A program made the translations under genes and the position numbers. From the NCBI GenBank assembly GCA_033964015.1, contig CM066915.1:372001-436000 (forward strand): DNA of 64,000 bases. Reading direction: 5' to 3'. This document shows, one piece after another, positions 1 to 10,600 of this stretch. The number at the start of each line of letters is the position of its first letter. Position 1 is the stretch's first letter. The notes under the pieces are model-generated. The model ran no database searches. It was not told the DNA's origin and saw only the letters and a list, made by a program, of their open reading frames with translations. Origin of the DNA: Scolanthus callimorphus. Taxonomy: Eukaryota; Cnidaria; Anthozoa; Actiniaria; Edwardsiidae.

Positions 1-66
1 CTTGCCATCATCAACAGATTGTCTCATTCAACAACTTTCACAAGTTGGCTTTTGACATTGACATTA

Positions 67-403
67 GTTGCGGTTACACACACCTTGGGTTTTGGGTCTA
101 CCCAAGGCTACGGGTGTGGGGCTGGGTTCGTCTCGGGTTTGAAATTGCCAGCGGTCACACTGTACAGACATGCCCTCGGTGATATTTTCTTTTCTTGTGA
201 TTGGCCTAGGCGTCTCGGGGCTGTTTTTCCTGAGCTCTTTAGGTCTGGAACTGTCGCGTGAAATTCTTTTGTTCTTTTTGACGTATCCTTGGAAACCTCA
301 ACTAGGAGATTTCGGTCTAGGAACAGCGGTTACACTAAATAATTTTCTCAACGCGGTCGAAATGCCCTTTCCACACGGGAAAAGGCGCTAGTGTAACCGC
401 AAC
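67..403. mobile_element. MITE with TA target duplication
   Basis: A 337-bp non-coding element is bounded by a 13-bp perfect inverted repeat (GTTGCGGTTACAC at 67-79 and its complement at 391-403). It is flanked on both sides by TA (65-66 and 404-405). TA duplication with short inverted ends is typical of Tc1/mariner-type miniature elements. A third partial copy of the end motif (GCGGTTACAC) lies inside near 331. No transposase is visible. Confidence 0.7.
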
Positions 404-486
404 TATTGTAACTTTATTAAAACACGGTTAAAACATATCAGGGCTTAAAAAGAAAGAAATGTACAAGCAAATTGATAAATTTTAAA

Positions 487-831
487 TCCTAAAATCTATA
501 TAGAGGATATTACACGGTGGCGCAAGGATGTGGATTTTATTTTCGAGTGGCAAGAACAATATTTTACGAACGAGCGCAGCGAGTGAGAAAATAAAATCCA
601 TATCTTCAAGCCACAGTGTAATGTTCTTTTTATTATATGGATTAGAATTGACATAGCGGCGAAATATATAACAACTCACTTGGTAAAGTCGAAAGTGCTT
701 ATTTGTGAAATGCTCCCTCAATCTTTCTGATTCCTTTCCAATTTGTTATAAGAACTCATTTCACTTTGTGTTGCTGTAGCTTTTTCTGCCATAATTGACC
801 TAAGGTTTTTCTCTTAAGGGACGTGTCATTA

Positions 832-877
<46 letters not shown>

Positions 878-1822
878 GGGCTCCCATTTTTTTAAAAAAA
901 GGCTAAAAAATTTAGGACCCTCCTTTGAACATAACCAAAAAATGTGACCCTCCCCCAGTCGTAGGTAAAAAAATTGTGACCCTCCCCATGTAATTAATAT
1001 TTTCTGAAAAACCTGTCATATCAGATTGACTCTTGTCCGAGTGATGCAATGTCTTTTTCTTTTCTTAATAGCAGAAATACTTTTTTCTTGCTTCTGCATC
1101 GATTATTTACGTGAGAGGATTTTGGGTAAACGGTAAAAATGCAGTGATCCTCCTTCCATAAGTACAATGATTAACGTGATCCCACCTTTCCCGTCCCCTA
1201 TGTGACGAAGTACTGAAGACATTTTATATATTACAGAAAAAGCGGCTCGCTTTTTCTTTCGTTGCGCGCGAAGCGCGCCTGAATTTTGATAAACGCATTT
1301 CATCAAGCCACAGAGAAAGAGTAGATGCGCGCCGCAAATTACGAAGTTATTATTATTCATGCGTGAAGCGCTGCCCAAATGACGAATTTCTATGCTTGCA
1401 ACGTCGAACTCACGCTTACCTATATGGGATCTTCTTACAAACATAGTGACCTCCCGTCAGGCCTATCATTGCAGGCATTTTTGGGAGAGTTTGCTTTTCC
1501 TCATCAAGATACACTAATGTTCTTGTAAACGGCGTGAGGGTAGTGTCTTCGTTGGTGAAAGAGTACATTAAATGTCAATCCCCCCCCCCCCCCCCCCCGC
1601 TAAATAATGACACGTCCCTAGAACAAAACCTAGTTTCGTGACTTAAAACTCGATTGACCGTGCGAGATTTCACTGCAGACGAGAGTGAAGAAAACAACAC
1701 TGCAAACGTACACATCCGGGACATTCGGTACATAACTTTTTCATATTTTCACTAGTGAAGATATGGAAAATACGAGTGTATAGTTTCCGCTAAAACACTG
1801 GCATCCATATAATAAACTGGTT
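487..1822. repeat. Dispersed repeat family A, interrupted by another element
   Basis: The segments 487-816 and 1620-1822 together match, in reverse, the uninterrupted copy at 57865-58432. A shorter copy of one end is at 12848-13010. The core near 510-640 is an imperfect palindrome (ATTACACGGTGG ... CCACAGTGTAAT). The middle is split by the poly-G element at 817-1619. I see no coding capacity. Confidence 0.6.
817..1619. mobile_element. MITE with poly-G and poly-C inner ends
   Basis: An insertion of about 800 bp lies inside repeat family A. Its inverted ends are AGGGACGTGTCATTATT and the complement. Just inside them lie a run of 39 G (838-876) and a run of 19 C (1580-1598), so the homopolymers form part of the inverted ends. 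The uninterrupted relative at 57865-58432 shows the empty site. The interior has no recognisable gene. Confidence 0.65.
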
Positions 1823-2499
1823 TCTTTATAACCAGAAGAATATTTTTTTCTTAAAACTAGCAATGCCATATAATGATAATAAAAAATACACTTTTAAAGC
1901 GCATGTCGCTTAACATAAGAGTGATTTGTCATGAATACAAATGCGCATGCGTAGAATCAAAGATGTCAAATTTGAGCGCCTTTCTTAGATTGTTGCGAAC
2001 AGACATCACTGAATGACCCAAAGGACTGTAGAATGAATAAGGTGACTAGGTTGAGGAAGTTTCCATTAAAACTATGAACTCACCAAAAATACAAGTGTCC
2101 CACATGGATACCTTTTAGCCTACCCAGACCTATAAATATGTTGAGGGATGTAGAGACCGTTAACTGTTCGCTACTCATTACAAGGGGCGTCTATTTAATG
2201 GTCTGGTGGCCGGGCGTTCCCTCACCTAGGTCTACCATGGTAGGCGGAGTCCCTGAGTCGCTACTGAGCAATTAACATCGAGGATAGCGACTGTCAGGGC
2301 CGAAATCTCTGGCGTGGGCGTAAGAACCGAAAATTGTCGCCATACGACGCTTCAGCTCCGTCTGGAAGTATGGTCCTCGTATTTGTTTTTTTTTTCCTCA
2401 AATATACATTCCTAAAAGGGGGATTGCAGTCATCTGCGACATTTCGCTGCCCGAAAAAGCGTATTTTCGTATGTAACAACAAAAAATGTTACAAGAATA
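1823..2499. other. Unassigned intergenic sequence
   Basis: I see no gene, tandem array or clear inverted repeat here. Short open frames at 2294-2482 (minus) and 2334-2639 (plus) overlap each other and have no recognisable composition. Confidence 0.4.
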
Positions 2500-2632
2500 A
2501 TTTTTCACTATTATATGTTAATTTTGCGATTTTGAGTTGTGTTTGGAGGAAACATTTTGCTGGGGTATTTATTGGAACTTTTGTAGAAATAATAAAATTG
2601 ATAATTTGGTTGATATTTCAAAATATGGATTT
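2500..2632 (+). repeat. Dispersed repeat B, copy 1
   Basis: A segment of about 130 bp containing TTGTGTTTGGAGGA and TTTTGCTGGGGTAT recurs almost unchanged at 17255-17393 and 34345-34490. In the 34-kb copy it follows directly on repeat C, which suggests one longer parent element. It is non-coding. Confidence 0.6.
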
Positions 2633-3547
2633 CAATTAAAAATATATAGTCAGGCACCAAAGATGTCAGTATCCAGCCCAGCAGGCCCTTGTGTGATAGT
2701 CAGACACTTTGTTTCTCTCATTCCCCTCAAACAACAATCGCTTTACCACAAAATTACACTCTTGCAACACGTTGCAGAAAATCTATTTCTTTCTCTGGTA
2801 AACGTATCTTTATATTTATTTCTGTTTCAATTTCAGCGACGGAATTATGGCTTCGGTGATGAATATTTTGGCTATCATGATTTTCGTTAGTAATGAGGCA
2901 AAAAATCACTTTCTAGAGATGGCCTCATAGATCGAAAAAATATTTATAGGCGCCCTAGCCCGGCCCTAACCCGTCTAAAACGAAACGAAATAGAATCATA
3001 TTCATACAAGAAGTAAAGAAAGGCGATGCTTTGGTTTATTTCTAGATTATATTGAGCGAATTATGACGCATAATCTACTACGTACCTGGTAATGCGAATC
3101 TAGCGGTTCCATTCAACTTTCGGACTAAGTGATTGGGAGGGGGGGGGGGGGGATTGTTTTCGGGGAGTTTTTGTCGCGTGATTCTTTTTACAGCGCAAGG
3201 GAGAAATCGATATTTATTTAACGAGATAGATTTAATATAGGTCTATTAATAGCTGTACACCTTGTATGCTCAGTGTACATAATTTAAAAATATTTCGTTT
3301 TGTTGAATCAAATAACGTTGTGGTATCATCATATTGATCATTGTGATCTTTGAAGGAAGGGCACTTTTTCAACCTTTTTCAACAATTTTGAACTTTGTGT
3401 TCTGTCCAAACATAATTCAACTTACCCATCATGATCAAAGCTTGGAAAAATCTTTGCGGAGGCACAGAGGCTGCATGATTTTTTGGTTTGTTATTTTTTT
3501 TACCTTGAGTCATTTTTTTTCCTTTTTGCTCCCAAATCACTATTCTA
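2633..3547. other. Intergenic stretch with one dispersed repeat
   Basis: The part at about 3390-3510 (CAAACATAATTCAACTT ... GGAGGCACAG) recurs as the flanks of the large element at 34544-37657, and so shows roughly what that insertion site looks like empty. A G-run lies at 3138-3152. No gene is seen. Confidence 0.45.
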
Positions 3548-4125
3548 AAATGGTCCGTCCCTAAAGAGAAAATCCCTTTCGAATCGCGCGAGACTGGAAC
3601 TAATAGCGCGAAATTTAAAATGCAGATTATTTGCTTGGTCCCGAGATAGAAATGGCGGCCATGTGCTCGAATCTTTGAGACAAGAAACAAGACGAACTCA
3701 CCAACTTACTTCTCAGTTCGAAATGCTGTCAGCCCCTAAAACGTTATGGCAGTGATAAAGGTAAGTATGCGTCTTGTTACTGCTTAAACGCAGCTCTCTA
3801 CTCTTTAAGAGTTTAAAACATGAAACGTTGTACTCAGATACAATTTACCAGGTTTATTGAGGAGCTGGTCGGCAACAAGCAATTTACGGTACTTTTATGT
3901 ATACCTTCTAGTAGCTCAACTTCACAACTACAGAGGGAGATAAGAAAGAACTGGCAACTAATGCGTTCACATTCGCGAAAATATTATAACATATTTCATT
4001 AAAATATTAAGAACTCAATAACTTTCAATTCTGGTGTCGTAATATCGACACACTACAAGGGCATCCATGTTTTAGCTGGGTGTTTCAAGTTTCCGGTACT
4101 GACACAGATCCGGTTTATCTTGTTA
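3548..4125. repeat. Segmental duplication: downstream flank, copy 1
   Basis: A block of about 580 bp beginning GGTCCGTCCCTAAAGAG recurs at 18272-18868 and 41141-41680. In units 1 and 2 it lies just beyond the 3' end of a PAN-pentraxin gene. The third copy has lost the gene. This block and the matching upstream flank define the duplicated segment. It has no long reading frame. Confidence 0.75.
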
Positions 4126-4426
4126 TGGTAAAAAAAAAATAATAATAATAATTACTTTGTTTTAACTCGAATTTTAGAGCAGCTTGTAACCACTGATATA
4201 CAGCCATTACAGCTAGTATCTTCGAGTATCACATATATGCAACACATTTAAGAATCCCAACTGGCCCGGAGACAAACCAAGTCGGCTATGTACAAAGAAT
4301 AAATGGTCTTGCGTGATTTCGTGCAAGTGTTGTGTGACAATAGATCTGATGCTGACGTCACACGACGGAGCTCATGCAATACGTCTTTTATCATGCAATA
4401 TCTCACACAAATCTCAAGCTTCACTT

Positions 4427-4688
4427 TTAACATTCAGCATTCACACGCTTGACGTCTGGGGTTTTGGATGTTAGCCAAAAGTCAGGCCAATTTACGACGT
4501 TCCCCTCCCCTAAGGAGCAATTTGTAGACATCGTGATGATTTCCTGGTCACTTAGCTGTCTGTCCCACATGTTGACACCGGTGATGTTACCAGTGAAAAA
4601 CTCATCATCGTCAAACCCTCCGTCATTACGGTCATACTTGTCTTGGTCTTGCCCGATCAGGAAGATTCCGTCGATCATAGTGAAGCCA
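4427..4688 (-). CDS. Copy 1 coding exon 4: C-terminal pentraxin part and stop
   Basis: The acceptor CGTTTCAG lies just above 4688. The 262-nt exon encodes the WDRQLSDQEI and GNVVNWPDFW motifs and ends in a stop at 4427-4429. The matching exon in copy 2 is 22977-23238. They differ mainly in an acidic stretch (GGFDDDEFF versus GEFENEESF). Confidence 0.85.
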
Positions 4689-7600
4689 CTGAAACGAATC
4701 GGAATCGGTTCAGAACAAGGCATATATCAGTGAATCCCCGTAGTTTTTGGTTGATTGCTATACGATGTTGAACGAAAGAAACTTTTCGACGTGGCAGTGG
4801 GACTTATCCCATTCTTTGCGGCTCTGCCATGTCTAGAAAAGTTCAAATGGCTTCTGACCTCAGAAGGTTTAGAAAACCCTTTGGCGAAATATATTTCTCG
4901 GTGTTTTAAAATACGCTCCAATAAGCTGACTCAAACGCTCTAAGACGCATTTAATAATTTATATATAATATATATTATAGTATTTTTTTAACTTAAAAGA
5001 TTTGTATTTATATTACTACAATTTTAGTATAGTGACCATTGAACGCTATAGCGTTGTAAACGTCAATAAAGGTTATTACTTGCTCTTGGGAGTACTGTAC
5101 TGGGGTCGATGAGCCGCGACTATGGTGCTTCGCGCCGCGCGAACACGCCGGGCCTATAAGGATAAAAAATCGCCGGGGTTTGTTCTAACTTTGTGAGTTT
5201 TAATCCAATCACTACCAAATTTCACATGTAAATAGTACTCATGTAATTAACAAACATAGTCGTTTTGGAATTTTGAAATTAACGAATTTTGGCGGGAAAA
5301 TGACGTCATCAATCTTACACCAAAATTTCAAATCGATCATATGAACTTTTATGACTTGGATATGAAAGAGCTCATGAGATAGCCACAAAACCGAAAAGAG
5401 TATTGAAATATCTCTTTCCCTTGAGAAGTTATGAGTATTTTAAGTTACAATGTCCGCCATTTTGTTTTGGTCAGCGGTCCGTGGAAACACAAACTTAAAA
5501 TATCCATAACTTCTTAACGGGATGAGATATTTCAAAAATCTTTTCGGTTTTGTGGCTATCTCAATGAGCTCTTTCATAGCCGATTCTCAAAAATTTCATA
5601 TGATCGATTTGAAATTTGGTTTAAGATTGATGACGTCATTTTCTCGCCAAAATTCGTTAATTGAAAATTCTAAAATGACAGTGTTTGTTGATTTCATGAG
5701 TACTATTTGCATGTGAAATTTAGAAGTGATTGAATTAAAACTCACCAAGTTAGAACAAGCCCTGCAATTTTGTACCGGCTGCCAATGGCTGCCATTTTGT
5801 CTAAAAAACAAAATGGCGGACATTGCAAACTTAAAATATTCATTACTTCTCAAGGGAATGAGATATTTCAAAAATCTTTTCGGTTTGTGGCTATCTCAAT
5901 AAGCTCTTTCATATCCAAGTCATAAAAATTTCATATGATCGATTTGAAATTTTGGTGTAAGATTGATGACGTCATTTTCCCGCTAAAATTCGTTAATTTG
6001 AAAATTCCAAAATTACTATGTTTGTTAATTTCATGAGTACTATTCACATGTGAAATTTGGTAGTGATTGGATTAAAACTCACAAAGTTACAACAAACCCC
6101 GGCGATTTTTTATCCTTATAGGCCCGGCGTGGAAAGCTCCGCTATAAATACATAAGGTCCTGAAGAGTATAGAAGAGCTTGCTTTATGGATTTTTAGGCC
6201 TTGATGAAGCACCAGCTTCTCGACAAACAATCATGGAGAACAAGAATTATACCAGCTTTTCGCAGCTCATGAAAAATTTGCTAATCTTCTGCCGTCTAAT
6301 AGAGGAATTTTGAAAAGAATTTTGCGGCTGCGCTGACATACCACGGAAAATCAAAGGACATAACTCTTTCAATAATTTTAGAGAAGAATACTGTGGAAGA
6401 AGCGATCAATAGGTCTATAGTTACAGAACTCTTCTCTGAGTTACTATTACTAGGGAAACGTTTAGACCTTCTGGAATTTCCCCGGTTCTAAATGAAAGGC
6501 TGATAATATGAGGTTTAAGACTAGTACATATTATTGCAACCGAGATATATAAGCGAACGAATGTGCAAACCGTTTACAGGGAAATGTACACGGTGACGCC
6601 GTATTGAAGTCCCTCGGAAGGACTCCATGGCGGCCAAAGGCGGCCAAATTACCAAATGTGCCGTAAACCCACAATACTGAGCTAACATTGTCCAAAATGT
6701 GAATTATTGGCAAAATATATTCACTTATTTAGCAAGCTGACTTTCATCGAATGCTCCATACGGGAAAATTACTGAGATATTTCGCGAAATAAATGGCTGA
6801 AAAAGCGTGTAGTATTGCGTGACAGGAATTGCAGTACCGATATCTCAAGAGCTAAAGCAGGGATCCGATTACATTTGGTGTGAAGAGTCCTATTGGAGAA
6901 CTTAGCTTGCATGAAAAGCATGGCGTCCATAGAGTCACACCAAAAATAAATGCCACCCTAATATATTTCTAGAAGCATTGAGAAATGTTTTTTTCACAAA
7001 GCTGTGCGGGTTCCCTAACTTAAAAAAATCTTTTAAGCTGGTAAAAAAATACGTTACCGGGCTCGACTCCTGGTCGGGACAGAGGAAATTTTCTTTCTGT
7101 TCTGGTCTTGGTCGAAGTTCGTTCATATTGTGAGTTTAACTTGTTCTACTGTGTTTCACGTCGTTTGGATGAGACAATAAATTGAGGTCCCGTCTCGCCT
7201 TTCTACACTACTCAGCATCAGGTGGGACGTTAAAAAACTGGGTACGTAATAAACCCTCCGGAAGTGATCACCCTCTGCCCTGCCTCGCACCGGCCAGGCG
7301 CGTTCCAGCGGATTTTCGGCCGAGCGAAACTAGTAGCGAGTGAAGTGCGCAGGGGATCATGGGAAGGGTCGAGGAAAGGAACTGCCTTAGAGACGACTTT
7401 TTAGCAAGAATCCAGAAATCGGACTTCCAAAGCCAGAAATCGACCCGAATCTGCCAGGCGTCTCATTTCTTCGGTTGAGCTTACCCGTGGTCCTTTGCGA
7501 CAGCGCCCAAGCCTTCCCGTGATGCATTGCGCGCCTCGAGATTTTTCCTTTCGCGGATCGCCCGCGGGTTTTTGCCCTTTTTTGACACACCTGAGACGCC

Positions 7601-10600
7601 TGGGTACGAGGCACAGACAGATTCTGCTCAAAAATTGCTCAAAAGTTGCTCCCAAAACCCTCAAAAGTTGCTCAAAAGTTGCTCAAATTCTGAAAAAGTT
7701 GCTCACATAATCAAACAAGTTGCTCCCCCAATAAGAGCATTCCTTCACACTTGTCGTCTGATATATTTAAAAAATGACAAAAGAGTCAGGTTCACGTGCA
7801 CTCAACTCAATATCTACAAAAAGATCAAGCAATTCTAAACACCATCCGGCATAATCATACTAATCAATACGGTTGATTAATTAAAAAGAGACTCACTTGC
7901 CGTTTGAAGTATCAAACTCATACAAAATACAATAATAGCTGCTACTATTTTTGAAAGAAAACTATAACAAATAAGGAAGTCCCGTCAGGTTCTGTCCCGG
8001 AAATCACTATATCCCAATGGTTGAAACCAGAAATCTAATATAAATCTTTTATCATACTTCATTTTATTCAAGAAGTGTAGAGAACTGTCCTAAAACAGTA
8101 ATTTGTTAGGGATTAGAGTAAGGATGGAGTTTTGGTTTGTTTTAGATATGATTTTTACTGTATATTCCTCGTTCTATATATGATAAATTACATAAAATGC
8201 CATAAAATTAGTGACCTGACCAGCAAACTCCCTCGTAGCCTAGTGGTTAGAGTCTCGGGTTTATAATGATGTTGGTCCAGGATCGAATCAGCAATAATTT
8301 TTATAAGCTTTTTTTCTTTGAAGTTTTCTGAAAAAATCTAAGTATTTGGGCCCATTCTGGTTTCAACCATTGGGATATAGTGACTTCCCTCTGTCCCATT
8401 CTGCCAATTTTCTCTAGCAAGTTGAATAGGGTCTTCCGCCAGTTTGCTTCTGCTCTATATTTGGAATAACACAGGATACCCAACGAGACATCCATATATC
8501 GAAGAGACCTCTGAACCCCAAGACGAAAAAGTGATAAAAAAAAACAATTTTATTTCATTTTTTTATTTTTTAGCAAGATTTTTCGTTCTGTGTTTGATTT
8601 GAAATGGCAAAATGTATCACAATTGCCATTTTGTTGTGAAAATTTGCTCGTAAATAACGGAAAATCATAGTTGAAAAAGTTGCTCAGAATTGAAAAAGTT
8701 GCTCAAAACTGAAAAAGTTGCTCAAAAGTTGCCGAGCAGAATCTGTCTGTGCCTAGTGCCAGTGTCACCGTTGGAATCCAGTGCAATTCAGTATGCGAGC
8801 TGCAAGTCTGGGGAGACGGTCTTCGGATTTATTTTTATTTTTATGTTATACCTGGCAAATCCGGTTCCATTGCCTGAAGACGGGACGACACCGTCAAAAT
8901 ACACACTCCAGTTGCCTTGGTTACTAATCCACGTGACACATATGTGGTGCCACTTACCGTCCAACAATCTAACGTTTTCAAGATCTCTGATAAGAATAAA
9001 AGACAAAGTAATTAGAATTAAATACTGATACTTAAATTTTTCGAGTAGCTAACATACACGTGGCTTTGAAAACACGATTTTTTTAATAACTTGTTAACTT
9101 TGAGCCCCTGTTTTTCAATTAAATTCTGAAGAAATTCACTCTGTCAACAGCTAAGACTATGCCAAAAATTCACTATCAAATATTTATCATTGCCCACGCA
9201 CTGCATCATGCGTTCACAAATCGCCCTGCATCAAGCGCCTACTGTACGGGTACCGCTAGCTTAAAATCTGTGTAATGCTAAAGATACAATCAACGTTATA
9301 TTCCCGGGGTGGGGGGATACTCCTCATATATTATATATTGTATACGGGTATGCGCCGCCATGGCCCTGGCCGCGCGCTCGCTTGCGACTCCTTGACAAAT
9401 TCCTCGTCAAATTCTCACCTTGGATCTCCATCCACTCTAAGTCTTGTTTTCTGATCATAGGCGGCCACAAGTAACGCGTTATTTTCAGAGGCGGTCGCCA
9501 AGCTGATTACACCTTGTACTCTGCTATTTGGTAAAACAGCCCCTGACTGGACCCACGCACAGACCGTCAGCGCATGCGCGATGTTGATATTGCGAGGGTA
9601 TACGAGAGCATGGCGGTGATGCTGGGAAGGGAACTGGAACATAAAATTACCTGAAAAAAATAGAGGGAAATAAATTTGTTAATGACATCAAAGGATAAAT
9701 TCCAATGGGTTAAATAGGCATAACTGTAAAACGAGGGCCAACTTTTTGGTAACTTCGTTATTTTTCAACAAAAATCTTTCAAATTTGGCCCACAATTCTG
9801 ATTCTGGAATTCTGATTTCGATTAAGCTGTTGTTGCCATGGTAACGATGTCACGTGACTCACCGTCGGCCTTCTTGGATCAAATTATTAGTGCCCGTCAA
9901 TCAATCTTTGCTATAAACTACAGGGAAAGGCAAGCGCGATGAAATAAATATTAATTCGGGGTTCTTAGCGCGCGGTTACTCAGAAAAAAATTCTGAGGTG
10001 TCTCTAGATGGGTTTTGATCCCACGACCTTCTGTACTCAGTCAGACGCTCTACCACTGAGCTACCAGAGACCCAATGACCTCACAAGGCCGCTGGCACGA
10101 TAGTACCCATTTAGGGAAACCCGTAAATTCTAGAATTGTCAGGCGCCCATTTCTGGAAACGCATATCATATAAACTATAGGGAAATGCAAGCGCGATGAA
10201 ATAAATATTAATTCGGGGTTCTTAGCGCACGGTTACTCAGAAATGGGCGCCTGGCGATTCTAGAATTTTCGAGTTTCCCTATTAATGGGCACTATCGTGC
10301 CAGCGGCCTTGTGAGATCATTGGGGTCTCTGGTAGCTCAGTGGTAGAGCGTCTGACTAGAGTACAGAAGGTCGTGGGATCAAAACCATCTAGAGACACCT
10401 CAGAATTTTTTTTCTGAGTAACCGCGCGCTAAGAACCCCGAATTAATATATATCAAACTTTGCTAATCATTAATAATAGGACATGAAGTTTTTAGGACAT
10501 TCCCACTCTCCACCGTTTAAAAATTTCTCCGGTGGTGAATGTCACCATTTTTAACCCTTTTTAACTTAGTTGCGTAGCAACAGCCATAGAGTTATTGGAA

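Larger units (their letters stand above)
9940..10447. repeat. Foldback carrying two tRNA-like genes head to head
   Basis: Arms at about 9950-10145 and about 10240-10447 are inverted copies. Each contains a tRNA-like sequence flanked by the same sequence (TAATTCGGGGTTCTTAGCGC). The central part repeats a piece of the arm. It lies in the first coding intron of PAN-pentraxin copy 1. Confidence 0.65.

Noticed and set aside
1103..1444. 113-codon minus-strand frame
   Set aside because: It lies wholly inside the poly-G MITE and shows no domain features.
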